NCBI GenBank assembly: GCA_002967695.1
Contig: PUHN01000021.1
Span: 1-52,682 of the forward strand
From: Rhodobacteraceae bacterium WD3A24
GTDB taxonomy: Bacteria > Pseudomonadota > Alphaproteobacteria > Rhodobacterales > Rhodobacteraceae
Direction of reading: 5' to 3'
Length of the DNA stretch: 52,682 bases
The position numbers were made by a program, and so were the translations under genes. Of this stretch, positions 32,828 to 40,984 are shown piece after piece; the stretch's first letter is position 1, and each line of letters starts with the position of its first letter. The notes below the pieces were generated by a model. That model had not been told where the DNA came from and made no database searches. It saw only the letters and a list, made by a program, of their open reading frames with translations.

Positions 32828-34357
32828 ATGGCTGCACTGGACACCACCCCACAGGCGCGCGAGGGCGTCGATCAGGAGACGGTCGACACCGTCCAATCCA
32901 TGGCCGGCAAGTACAAGCACGGCTGGGAAACCGACATCGAGATGGACTTCGCGCCCAAGGGGCTCGACGAGGACATCGTGCGCCTGATCTCGGAAAAGAA
33001 TGGCGAGCCCGAATGGCTGCTCGAGTGGCGGCTGCAGGCGTATCGGCGCTGGCAACAGATGGAAGAGCCCGACTGGGCGATGCTCGATATCCCGCCGGTC
33101 GATTACCAGGAGCAATATTACTACGCCAAGCCCCGCAGCATGGCCGGGGAAAAGCCCAAATCGCTCGACGATGTAGACCCCAAGCTGCTCGAGACCTATG
33201 AAAAGCTCGGCATCCCGTTGAAGGAACAGATGGTGCTGGCCGGCGTCGAGGGGGCCGAGGACGCCCCGGCCGAGGGCCGCAAGGTCGCGGTCGATGCGGT
33301 CTTCGACTCCGTCAGTGTCGGCACGACCTTTCAGGAGGAGCTGTCCCGGGCGGGTGTGATCTTCTGCTCGATCTCCGAGGCGGTGCGCAACCACCCGGAA
33401 CTGGTGAAGAAGTATCTGGGGTCGGTCGTCCCGCAGGGCGACAACTTCTTCGCGGGGCTCAACTCGGCCGTGTTCACCGACGGCTCTTTCGTCTATGTGC
33501 CGCCCGGCGTGCGCTGCCCGATGGAGCTGTCCACCTATTTCCGCATCAACGCCGAGAACACCGGCCAGTTCGAGCGGACGCTCATCATCGCCGACAAGGG
33601 CTCCTATGTGAGCTATCTGGAGGGCTGCACCGCGCCCAAGCGCGACACGCACCAGCTGCACGCGGCGGTTGTCGAGATCGTCGCGCTGGAGGACGCCGAG
33701 GTGAAATACTCGACGGTGCAGAACTGGTATCCCGGCGACGAGGACGGCAAGGGTGGCATCTACAACTTTGTCACCAAGCGTGCCGATTGCCGCGAGGACC
33801 GCGCCAAGGTGATGTGGACCCAGGTCGAGACCGGCAGCGCGATCACCTGGAAATACCCCTCCTGCATCCTGCGCGGCAACGACACGCAGGGCGAGTTCTA
33901 CTCGATCGCCATCACCAACAACTGGCAGCAGGCCGACACGGGCACCAAGATGGTGCATCTGGGCAGGAACACGAAAAGCCGGATCGTCTCCAAGGGCATC
34001 TCGGCGGGCCATGCGCAGAACACCTATCGCGGGCTGGTCTCGATGCACCCGAAATCGTCGAACAGCCGCAACTTCACCCAGTGCGACAGCCTGCTGATCG
34101 GTGACAAGTGCGGCGCCCACACGGTGCCCTATATCGAGGTCAAGAACGCCTCGAGCCGGGCCGAGCACGAGGCGACGACCTCGAAGGTCGACGACGACCA
34201 GCTCTTCTACTGCCGCTCGCGCGGGATCGGCGAGGAAGAGGCCGTGGCACTGGTGGTGAACGGCTTCTGCAAGGAAGTGCTGCAGGCGCTGCCGATGGAG
34301 TTCGCCATGGAGGCGCAGCAGCTCGTGGCGATCAGCCTCGAAGGTTCAGTGGGCTGA
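32828..34357 (+). CDS. sufB: Fe-S cluster assembly scaffold protein SufB
   Basis: The 509-aa SufB is the main scaffold of the SufBC2D complex. The C-terminal half has the family motifs [16 protein letters not shown] (containing the conserved cluster-region residues) and [11 protein letters not shown]; the N-terminal region has [11 protein letters not shown]. The conserved beta-helix segments [19 protein letters not shown] and [13 protein letters not shown] are intact. The ATG at 32828 follows a GAGAGGATACGAGG purine-rich stretch. Confidence 0.97.
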   Translation: MAALDTTPQAREGVDQETVDTVQSMAGKYKHGWETDIEMDFAPKGLDEDIVRLISEKNGEPEWLLEWRLQAYRRWQQMEEPDWAMLDIPPVDYQEQYYYAKPRSMAGEKPKSLDDVDPKLLETYEKLGIPLKEQMVLAGVEGAEDAPAEGRKVAVDAVFDSVSVGTTFQEELSRAGVIFCSISEAVRNHPELVKKYLGSVVPQGDNFFAGLNSAVFTDGSFVYVPPGVRCPMELSTYFRINAENTGQFERTLIIADKGSYVSYLEGCTAPKRDTHQLHAAVVEIVALEDAEVKYSTVQNWYPGDEDGKGGIYNFVTKRADCREDRAKVMWTQVETGSAITWKYPSCILRGNDTQGEFYSIAITNNWQQADTGTKMVHLGRNTKSRIVSKGISAGHAQNTYRGLVSMHPKSSNSRNFTQCDSLLIGDKCGAHTVPYIEVKNASSRAEHEATTSKVDDDQLFYCRSRGIGEEEAVALVVNGFCKEVLQALPMEFAMEAQQLVAISLEGSVG

Positions 34358-34376
34358 CGCCGCGCAACCCCGGAGA

Positions 34377-34412
34377 TTTTCGCCCCGGCCGCGCGCCGGG
34401 GCGCGCGAAAAC
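34377..34412 (+). other. Hairpin between sufB and sufC
   Basis: TTTTCG and CCCCGG pair with CCGGGG and CGAAAA across an asymmetric CGCG bulge, in the 70-bp gap between sufB and sufC. It could set different sufB and sufC mRNA levels by processing or partial termination. Its effect is inferred. Confidence 0.4.
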
Positions 34413-34427
34413 GGAAAGACGGAAAAG

Positions 34428-35186
34428 ATGCTGGAAATCAATAATCTGCACGCGCAGCTCGAAGAAGATGCCGATGTGAAAATCCTCAAGGGGCTCGACC
34501 TGAAGGTCGAGGCCGGCAAGGTGCACGCGATCATGGGGCCAAACGGCTCGGGCAAGTCCACGCTGGCCTATGTGCTGTCGGGCCGCGACGGCTACGAGGT
34601 GACCGAGGGCTCGGCGACGCTGGAAGGCAATGACATCCTCGACATGGAGCCCGAGGTGCGGGCGACGCATGGCCTGTTCCTGGCGTTCCAGTATCCGGTC
34701 GAGATCCCCGGCGTGGGCAACATGACCTTCCTGCGCGAGGCGGTGAACGCCCAGCGCAAGGCCCGCGGTGACGACGAGATCAGCTCGGCCGACTTCCTCA
34801 AGCTGGTGCGTGAGAAGGCGAAATCGCTCAAGATCGAGCCCGAGATGCTCAAGCGCGCGGTTAACACCGGCTTTTCAGGCGGCGAGAAGAAGCGCAACGA
34901 AATCCTGCACATGGCGATGCTGGAGCCGAAGATGTGCATCCTCGACGAGACCGACTCGGGCCTCGACGTCGACGCGATGAAGCTGGTCGCCGAAGGGGTC
35001 AACGCGCTGCGCACGCCCGACCGCGGCTTTCTGGTGATCACGCACTACCAGCGGCTGCTCAACCACATCAAGCCGGACGTCGTTCACATCATGTCGGACG
35101 GGCGCATCATCAAGACGGGCGGTCCCGAGCTCGCTCTCGAGGTCGAGGAGAACGGCTACGCGGATCTCCTCGGGGAGGTGGCCTGA
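34428..35186 (+). CDS. sufC: Fe-S assembly ATPase SufC
   Basis: The 252-aa soluble ABC ATPase powers SufBCD conformational change. Walker A is GPNGSGKST at residues about 38-46, the signature is FSGGEKKRNE, and Walker B is MCILDETDSGLD, with the aspartate after the glutamate that is usual for SufC. Its stop overlaps the sufD start in TGATG. Confidence 0.97.
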   Translation: MLEINNLHAQLEEDADVKILKGLDLKVEAGKVHAIMGPNGSGKSTLAYVLSGRDGYEVTEGSATLEGNDILDMEPEVRATHGLFLAFQYPVEIPGVGNMTFLREAVNAQRKARGDDEISSADFLKLVREKAKSLKIEPEMLKRAVNTGFSGGEKKRNEILHMAMLEPKMCILDETDSGLDVDAMKLVAEGVNALRTPDRGFLVITHYQRLLNHIKPDVVHIMSDGRIIKTGGPELALEVEENGYADLLGEVA

Positions 35187-36490
35187 TGGCGATCCCCAAG
35201 GCGAAGCTGCGCGCCTCCAAGCAGGAGGCCACGAACGAATGGCTGGCCGGGCGCGCGATGCCCGCCGGCGGCGCCTGGGCGACGGCCGCGCGCAAGGAGG
35301 CGGTGGAGCGTGTCCGCGCGCTGACCCTGCCTACCAAGCGCGACGAGTACTGGAAGTATACCGACCCGACGAGCCTGACCGCGGCCGAGGCCCCCGAGGC
35401 GTCGCTGTTCGAGATCACCGACGAGGGCGCGGTTTTCGAGCAGATCGACCGCGTGCGGCTGGTCTTCGTCGACGGCGTGTTCGATGCGGCGGCCTCCGAC
35501 GATCCGTCGCTGGCGGGGGTCGAGATCACCCGTCTGGCCGAGGCCGCCGGGAACGACATTCACTGGGCCAAGGACTATTACGGCGTGCTGGAGGCGGCCG
35601 GGCAGAGCCCGGTGGAGCGCCCGCTGGCTGCCTTCAACACAGCGTTCGCCGATGACGGCGTGCTGATCCGCGCCACCGGAAAGGCCGAAAAGCCCGTCTC
35701 GCTGATCTACGAGCGCGGCGAGAAGGCCGGTGATGCGATGCTGCACCATGTGATCCGCGTGGAGCCCGGCGCGGAACTGACGGTTCTTGAAAACGGCCCC
35801 GCCGCGGCGCGGTTTTCCCAGGTCATGGAAGTGGACGTGGCCGATGGCGGGCGCTTGCACCACGTGCGTGCGCAAGGCCGCGACCATGAGCGCCGCGCGG
35901 TGACGCATCTGTTCGCCCGGCTGGGCGAGGAGAGCACGCTGAAGTCCTTCACGCTGGTGGCGAACGGGCGGCTGACCCGTAACGAGGCCGTGGTCTGGCT
36001 GCAGGGCGAGAACGGCGCGGCGCATATCTCGGGCGCCTCAATGGGCGACGGCGAGTTCCTGGGCGACGACACGGTGTTCGTCACCCATTCGGCACCGCAT
36101 TGCGAAAGCCGCCAGGTGTTCAAGAAGGTGCTGCGCGGCGGCGCGGTGGGCGTGTTCCAGGGCAAGATCCTGGTCGAGCAGCCCGCCCAGAAGACCGACG
36201 GCTACCAGATCAGCCAGTCGCTGCTGTTCGACGAGCGCAGCCAGTTTCTCGCCAAGCCTGAGCTGGAGATCTATGCCGACGACGTCCAGTGCAGCCACGG
36301 ATCGACCTCGGGCGAGATCGACCCCGATCACCTGTTCTACATGCGCGCCCGCGGCATCCCGCAGGCCGAGGCCGAGTCGCTTCTGGTGCTGGCCTTCATC
36401 GCCGAGGCCATCGAGGAGATCGAGGACGAGACCCTGGCCGAGGACATCCGCGCGCGCCTGTCGCGCTGGCTGGAACGGCGCCGCGCCTGA
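35186..36490 (+). CDS. sufD: Fe-S assembly protein SufD
   Basis: The 434-aa SufD is the partner of SufB. The N-terminal helical region carries PTKRDEYWKYTD, the beta-helix core carries FQGKILVEQPAQKTDGYQ, and the conserved C-terminal motif is DDVQCSHGSTSGEID. The start at 35186 overlaps the sufC stop by one base; a longer in-frame reading would lie wholly inside sufC. Confidence 0.95.
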   Translation: MAIPKAKLRASKQEATNEWLAGRAMPAGGAWATAARKEAVERVRALTLPTKRDEYWKYTDPTSLTAAEAPEASLFEITDEGAVFEQIDRVRLVFVDGVFDAAASDDPSLAGVEITRLAEAAGNDIHWAKDYYGVLEAAGQSPVERPLAAFNTAFADDGVLIRATGKAEKPVSLIYERGEKAGDAMLHHVIRVEPGAELTVLENGPAAARFSQVMEVDVADGGRLHHVRAQGRDHERRAVTHLFARLGEESTLKSFTLVANGRLTRNEAVVWLQGENGAAHISGASMGDGEFLGDDTVFVTHSAPHCESRQVFKKVLRGGAVGVFQGKILVEQPAQKTDGYQISQSLLFDERSQFLAKPELEIYADDVQCSHGSTSGEIDPDHLFYMRARGIPQAEAESLLVLAFIAEAIEEIEDETLAEDIRARLSRWLERRRA

Positions 36491-36991
36491 ATGGCAGTGA
36501 CGTCCGATATCCTGCGCAGTTATCGCCATCCCCGGCGGGTGATGCGCGAGCTGCTGGCGCAGGGCCGGCGCGAGGATCGCGCGCTTGCCTTCCTGATGCT
36601 CGGGTGCGGGCTGATGTTCGTCGCGCAGTGGCCGGCGCTGGCGCGCGCGGCCGAGCTCGACCCCTCGGTGCCGCTGCAGGCGCGCATCGGGGGCGCTCTG
36701 GTGGGGGCTATGTTCATGCTGCCGCTGCTGATGTATCTGCTGGCGGGCCTAGCGCATCTGGGTCTGCGCGCCGCGGGGTGGCGTTCGGGCGGCTATTCGT
36801 CGCGACTGGCGCTGTTCTGGGCCTTTCTGGCCACCAGCCCGCTCGCGCTGTTTCACGGGCTGCTGCGCGGGCTGGCGGGGCCGGGGGCGGCGACCCAGCT
36901 GGTCGGGGTGCTCGTGCTGGGTGCATTTCTGGCGCTGTGGATCGCGGGGTTGCGCGAGGCGGCGCTTGAGCCCGGCGGGACGAGGGCCTAG
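36491..36991 (+). CDS. YIP1-like integral membrane protein, suf operon copy 1
   Basis: The 166-aa protein has a basic amphipathic N-terminus (DILRSYRHPRRVMRELLAQGRREDR) and about four hydrophobic helices. The overall plan fits short bacterial YIP1/DUF membrane proteins. The ATG follows the sufD stop with no gap, and no ribosome binding site of its own is evident, so translation is probably coupled to sufD. The function is unknown. Its position inside the suf operon suggests a membrane role linked to iron-sulfur assembly, for example anchoring or metal or thiol transport, which is inference only. Confidence 0.8.
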   Translation: MAVTSDILRSYRHPRRVMRELLAQGRREDRALAFLMLGCGLMFVAQWPALARAAELDPSVPLQARIGGALVGAMFMLPLLMYLLAGLAHLGLRAAGWRSGGYSSRLALFWAFLATSPLALFHGLLRGLAGPGAATQLVGVLVLGAFLALWIAGLREAALEPGGTRA

Positions 36992-37000
36992 AGACGGCGC

Positions 37001-37588
37001 ATGGAGCTTTCAGTCGCCTTCCTTGCGCAACTCCTGCGCGAAACCCTGACCGACCCGAAAGCGGGTGCGCGGCGTCTCATCGCGCTCGGTCCGCCGATGG
37101 CGGCGCGGTGGCTTGGGCTTGCGCTGATCGTGGTGCTCAGCGTGATCTTCGGCCAGATCAGCCTGATGCTGGCCACCGGCGGCGCGGCGATCGGCGGGAT
37201 TCTGGGCGCGCCGCTCCTGTCCGGGGCGCTTCAGGGCGTGCTGCTGGTCGGCATGGTCCTGGCCGTCCACCAGATCGGGCGGGCGATGGGCGGCACGGGG
37301 GGCTTCCCCGACGCGCTGCTGCTGGTCACCTGGCTGCAGGCGATCATGGTGGCGCTGCAGGCGGTCCAGATCGTGCTCCAGCTCGTCGTTCCGGCGCTGG
37401 CCACGCTGGTGGGGCTGGCCGGCATGGTCCTGTTTCTGTGGCTGCTGACGAATTTCGTCGCGGTGCTGCACGGCTTCGCCTCGCTCGGGCGGGTCTTCTT
37501 CGCCATCATCGGCGCGGCCTTCGCGCTGGCGTTCATTGCCACGCTGGTCCTGTCGATGATCGGCATCCAGCCTCCTCAGATGGTGTGA
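37001..37588 (+). CDS. YIP1-family integral membrane protein, suf operon copy 2
   Basis: The 195-aa protein has an N-terminal cytoplasmic segment with LRETLTDPKAGARRLIAL, typical of bacterial YIP1 proteins (a P-x-x-x-x-R segment before helix 1), and five hydrophobic helices. It starts 9 bp after the first membrane gene and ends 3 bp before sufS, so it is certainly part of the transcript. It is longer than copy 1, with only general similarity between them; they may act as a heteromer. The function is unknown. Confidence 0.82.
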   Translation: MELSVAFLAQLLRETLTDPKAGARRLIALGPPMAARWLGLALIVVLSVIFGQISLMLATGGAAIGGILGAPLLSGALQGVLLVGMVLAVHQIGRAMGGTGGFPDALLLVTWLQAIMVALQAVQIVLQLVVPALATLVGLAGMVLFLWLLTNFVAVLHGFASLGRVFFAIIGAAFALAFIATLVLSMIGIQPPQMV

Positions 37589-37591
37589 CCG

Positions 37592-38812
37592 ATGTATGAC
37601 GTCGAAAAGCTGCGCGCCGACTTTCCGATCCTCTCGCGCGAGGTCAACGGCAAGCCGCTCGTCTATCTCGACAACGGCGCCTCCGCACAAAAGCCGCGTG
37701 CCGTGATCGACGCGGTCACGCAGGCCTACAGCCACGAATACGCCAACGTGCATCGCGGGCTGCACCACCTGTCAAATCTGGCCACGGACAAGTACGAGGC
37801 GGTTCGCGGCAAGATCGCGCGCTTTCTGGGCGCCCCGCACGAGGACGAGGTCGTCTATACCACCGGCACGACCGAGGGCATCAACATGGTCGCCTATGGC
37901 TGGGCGATGCCGCGGATGGAGCCGGGCGACGAGATCGTCCTGTCGATCATGGAGCACCACGCCAACATCGTGCCCTGGCACTTTCTGCGCGAGCGGCAAG
38001 GCGTGAGGCTCAGATGGGTGGATGTCGATGCCGACGGCAATCTCGATCCTCGGGACGTCATCGACGCGATCGGCCCGCGCACCCGGCTCGTCGCCGTCAC
38101 GCATATGTCGAATGTTCTGGGCACGGTGGTCGACGTCAAGGCGATCTGCGACGGGGCGCGCGCGAAGGGCGTGCCCGTGCTGATCGACGGCAGCCAGGCG
38201 GCGGTGCACATGCCCGTGGATGTGGCCGATATCGGCTGCGATTTCTACGCCGTAACGGGGCACAAGCTCTACGGTCCCTCGGCCTCGGGCGCGATATGGG
38301 TCGCGCGCGAGCGGCTGGCCGAGATGCGCCCCTTCATGGGCGGGGGCGACATGATCCGCGACGTCACCCGCGACATGGTCACCTACAACGACCCGCCGAT
38401 GAAGTTCGAGGCGGGCACGCCGGGCATCGTCCAGCAGATCGGTCTGGGCGTCGCACTCGAATATCTGATGGATGTCGGAATGGACAGGATCGCTGCCCAC
38501 GAGGCCGACCTGCGCGATTATGCCGACGAGCGGCTGCGCGGGCTGAACTGGCTGAACCTGCAGGGCCGGCCGGCCGCCAAGGGCGCGATCTTTTCCTTCA
38601 CGCTCGAAGGGGCGGCGCACGCCCATGACATTTCCACCGTCCTCGACAAGAAGGGCGTCGCGGTGCGCGCCGGCCACCATTGCGCCCAGCCCCTCATGGA
38701 GCATCTGGGCGTGACGGCAACCTGCCGCGCCTCCTTCGGGATGTACAACACCCGCGCCGAGGTCGACGCGCTGGTCGACGCGCTGGAACTCTGCCACGAC
38801 CTTTTCGCGTGA
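37592..38812 (+). CDS. sufS: Class II cysteine desulfurase SufS
   Basis: The 406-aa PLP enzyme is the Suf-dedicated sulfur donor. The PLP lysine is K225 in TGHKLYGPS and the persulfide cysteine is C364 in RAGHHCAQPL, the same residue number as in Escherichia coli SufS. SufS normally needs SufE or SufU as acceptor, and neither is found in the window. It is the last gene of the operon; tRNA-Arg begins 110 bp downstream. Confidence 0.96.
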   Translation: MYDVEKLRADFPILSREVNGKPLVYLDNGASAQKPRAVIDAVTQAYSHEYANVHRGLHHLSNLATDKYEAVRGKIARFLGAPHEDEVVYTTGTTEGINMVAYGWAMPRMEPGDEIVLSIMEHHANIVPWHFLRERQGVRLRWVDVDADGNLDPRDVIDAIGPRTRLVAVTHMSNVLGTVVDVKAICDGARAKGVPVLIDGSQAAVHMPVDVADIGCDFYAVTGHKLYGPSASGAIWVARERLAEMRPFMGGGDMIRDVTRDMVTYNDPPMKFEAGTPGIVQQIGLGVALEYLMDVGMDRIAAHEADLRDYADERLRGLNWLNLQGRPAAKGAIFSFTLEGAAHAHDISTVLDKKGVAVRAGHHCAQPLMEHLGVTATCRASFGMYNTRAEVDALVDALELCHDLFA

Positions 38813-38863
38813 GCCGGCGCCGGTGATCGGGCCGATCGCCGCCTCGCGCGCATCTGAAACCGT

Positions 38864-38892
38864 TTGCAGGCCGCCGGCGATTCACCTATACA
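38864..38892 (+). promoter_or_regulatory. tRNA-Arg promoter
   Basis: TTGCAG (38864-38869) and TATACA (38887-38892) are exactly 17 bp apart and end 30 bp before the mature tRNA. A GC-rich discriminator follows, as expected for stringently controlled stable RNA genes. Confidence 0.55.
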
Positions 38893-38922
38893 TCCGCGCA
38901 AGCGGCCCCGACGGGGCGGCCG

Positions 38923-38999
38923 GGTCCCATAGCTCAGCTGGATAGAGCGCACGCCTCCGAAGCGTGAGGTCGCAGGTTCGAATCCTGCTGGGACCACCA
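38923..38999 (+). tRNA. tRNA-Arg (anticodon CCG)
   Basis: The 77-nt cloverleaf includes an encoded CCA. The acceptor stem GGTCCCA pairs fully with TGGGACC. The D stem GCTC/GAGC, anticodon stem CACGC/GCGTG with loop CTCCGAA (anticodon CCG at 38957-38959), variable loop AGGTC and T arm GCAGG-TTCGAAT-CCTGC are all intact. It reads the CGG codon. CCA is followed by further ACC/CCA triplets. Confidence 0.97.
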
Positions 39000-39030
39000 C
39001 CACCACCTTTCCTTCGCATGCTCCTCCGGC

Positions 39031-39804
39031 TCAGGGAGTGCCGAGGCCGAGGCGCGCCATGATGGCGGGGTCGCGCAGCGATACTTCCTCTCCGAGATAG
39101 GCGTCCGCCGCATCCGTCGCCATCCACAGCAAGACCCGGCCGACCCAGTCCGGTGGGCTGTGCTCGGACCAGTCGAGCTGCGAGATGCGGTTGATCCCGC
39201 TGTCGCGGATCCTCGCCTGCATCTCCGTCGCCACCGTTCCCGGGGCCAGCCCCATGACGCGCACGCCGTCCCCCGAGGTTTCGAGATGCACCGCGCGGGT
39301 CAGCATCGCCACGGCGGCCTTGGATGTGCAATAGGCGCTCCAGCCCTCCAGAGGGGTGTGGGCCGCCCCGGAGGAGATATTGATGATCGTGCCGCCCGCG
39401 CTCCGCGCCCGCATGGCGGGCAGGGCGGCGCGGATGCCGTTGTAGACACCCTTGACATTGATATCGATCAGCTTGCCCCAGGCGTCGGGGTCGGTCGTCT
39501 CGACCGCGCCGATCGGCTCGATGACGCCGGCGTTGTTGATCAGCACGTCGAGGCCGCCGTGGCGCTCGCGCACAGTGTCGACGGCCGCCTGCATCGCGGC
39601 CGGAGCTGCGACATCGGCGGGCACGGCCAGCCCGCCGATCTCCTCGGCCAGCGTTTCGATGCGGTCGGCGCCGCGCGCCAGGAGCGCCACCCTGGCGCCG
39701 CATCCGGCAAAGGCGCGCGCCGCCGCCTCGCCGATGCCCCGGCTCGAGCCGGTGATGAGGACGGATTTTCCTTCCAGGCCGGCAGGGGTCCAGTCTTCGG
39801 TCAT
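39031..39804 (-). CDS. SDR family NAD(P)-dependent dehydrogenase
   Basis: The 257-aa classical SDR has the TGSSRGIG cofactor loop at residues 18-25, NNAG at 90-93, the catalytic serine in INISSG (144/145), and Y158 and K162 in YCTSK. ATG 39804 follows AAGGA with a 6-base spacer. The gene is divergent from the beta-keto acid cleavage enzyme across a shared 199-bp control region. A plausible job is oxidation of a beta-hydroxy acid to the beta-keto acid that the neighbour cleaves; this is inferred from context and not from substrate residues. Confidence 0.85.
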   Translation of the reverse strand: MTEDWTPAGLEGKSVLITGSSRGIGEAAARAFAGCGARVALLARGADRIETLAEEIGGLAVPADVAAPAAMQAAVDTVRERHGGLDVLINNAGVIEPIGAVETTDPDAWGKLIDINVKGVYNGIRAALPAMRARSAGGTIINISSGAAHTPLEGWSAYCTSKAAVAMLTRAVHLETSGDGVRVMGLAPGTVATEMQARIRDSGINRISQLDWSEHSPPDWVGRVLLWMATDAADAYLGEEVSLRDPAIMARLGLGTP

Positions 39805-39922
39805 CGTGTTCCTTCCATGCACGGAGTTTCGGTTTCGGCCCGCCACCGTGGCGCCCCCGTGTTGGCTGAAACGGCAACCGGCCCCGCATTCGCCCGAGAG
39901 GTGCTTGACAGAGCGAACTTCT

Positions 39923-39960
39923 GGTGATCAGGTGATCAATAGCGCATTATCGGCCGATAA
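39923..39960. promoter_or_regulatory. Tandem repeat and palindrome in the SDR/BKACE divergent promoter region
   Basis: GGTGATCA occurs twice in direct tandem (39923-39938). A perfect 14-bp palindrome TTATCGGCCGATAA follows at 39947-39960, 43 bp before the BKACE start. A perfect TTGACA lies at 39905-39910 but lacks a good -10 at the right distance. These look like transcription factor sites. Confidence 0.5.
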
Positions 39961-40003
39961 ACAAGGCGGGTTTCGGGCGCGAGAGCCATCAGGGGGGAGC
40001 CGC

Positions 40004-40936
40004 ATGTCTCAGAGCCGCAAAGTCGTCATCACCTGTGCCGTCACCGGCGCGATTCACACGCCCTCCATGTCGCCGCATCTGCCGGTGACGCCCGACGAGA
40101 TCGTCGACGCGGCGCTCGGCGCGGCCGACGCGGGCGCGGCGATCCTGCATCTTCACGCGCGCGACCCGGAAACCGGCAGGCCCGACCAGACGCCCGAGGG
40201 GTTCGCGCGGTTTCTGCCCCGGATCAAGCAGTCAACGAATGCCGCGCTGAACCTCACTACCGGGGGCAGCCCCTTCATGAAGGTCCAGGAGCGCGTCAAG
40301 CCGGCCGAGACCTTCCGCCCAGAAGTCGCCTCGCTCAACATGGGCTCGATCAATTTCGGTCTCTATCAGATGCTCGACCGCTTTCCCGATCTGAAGATGG
40401 ACTGGGAGCGCGAGCATCTCGAAAACTCCCGCGATCTGGTCTTTCGCAACTCGTTTCAGGACATCGAGTATATCCTGACCACCTGCGCCGAGAACGGCAC
40501 CCGTTTCGAGTTCGAGTGCTACGACATCGCACATCTCTACAATCTGAAACACTTCCTCGATCGCGGGCTCGTTAAGCCGCCGCTGTTCGTGCAGTCGGTG
40601 TTCGGCCTGCTCGGCGGGATCGGCACGCATCCCGAGGACATCGCGCACATGAGGCGCACCGCTGACCGGCTCTTCGGCGATGATTACCGCTGGTCCGTGC
40701 TCGGCGCGGGGGCGAGCCAGATGCGCGTCGCCGCGCAAGCGGCGGCGATGGGCGGCAATGTCCGCGTGGGGCTGGAGGATTCATTGTGGGCCGGTCCGGG
40801 GCGTCTTGCCACCTCGAACGCCGAACAGGTCACCAATGTGCGGCGCATCATCGAGGGCCTCGGCGGCGAGATCGCCACCCCCGACGAGGCGCGCGAGATA
40901 CTCCGGCTCAAGGGCGGCGATCAGGTCAATTTCTGA
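40004..40936 (+). CDS. Beta-keto acid cleavage enzyme (BKACE, DUF849 family)
   Basis: The 310-aa TIM-barrel enzyme belongs to the 3-keto-5-aminohexanoate cleavage family, which condenses a beta-keto acid with acetyl-CoA and releases acetoacetate plus a new acyl-CoA. The zinc ligands fit H49 and H51 in LHLHARDPETG and the glutamate in RVGLEDSLW. NLTTGGSPFM and VFGLLGGIGT are family motifs. Start ATG 40004 follows AGGGGGGAGC. The substrate side chain is not predictable without active-site comparison; dehydrocarnitine, 3-oxoadipate and hydrophobic beta-keto acids are known options. Confidence 0.92.
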   Translation: MSQSRKVVITCAVTGAIHTPSMSPHLPVTPDEIVDAALGAADAGAAILHLHARDPETGRPDQTPEGFARFLPRIKQSTNAALNLTTGGSPFMKVQERVKPAETFRPEVASLNMGSINFGLYQMLDRFPDLKMDWEREHLENSRDLVFRNSFQDIEYILTTCAENGTRFEFECYDIAHLYNLKHFLDRGLVKPPLFVQSVFGLLGGIGTHPEDIAHMRRTADRLFGDDYRWSVLGAGASQMRVAAQAAAMGGNVRVGLEDSLWAGPGRLATSNAEQVTNVRRIIEGLGGEIATPDEAREILRLKGGDQVNF

Positions 40937-40984
40937 CCTCTCACGCGGCGGCGGGGACGCACCGCCCGGCCGGCAGCGCGCCGG

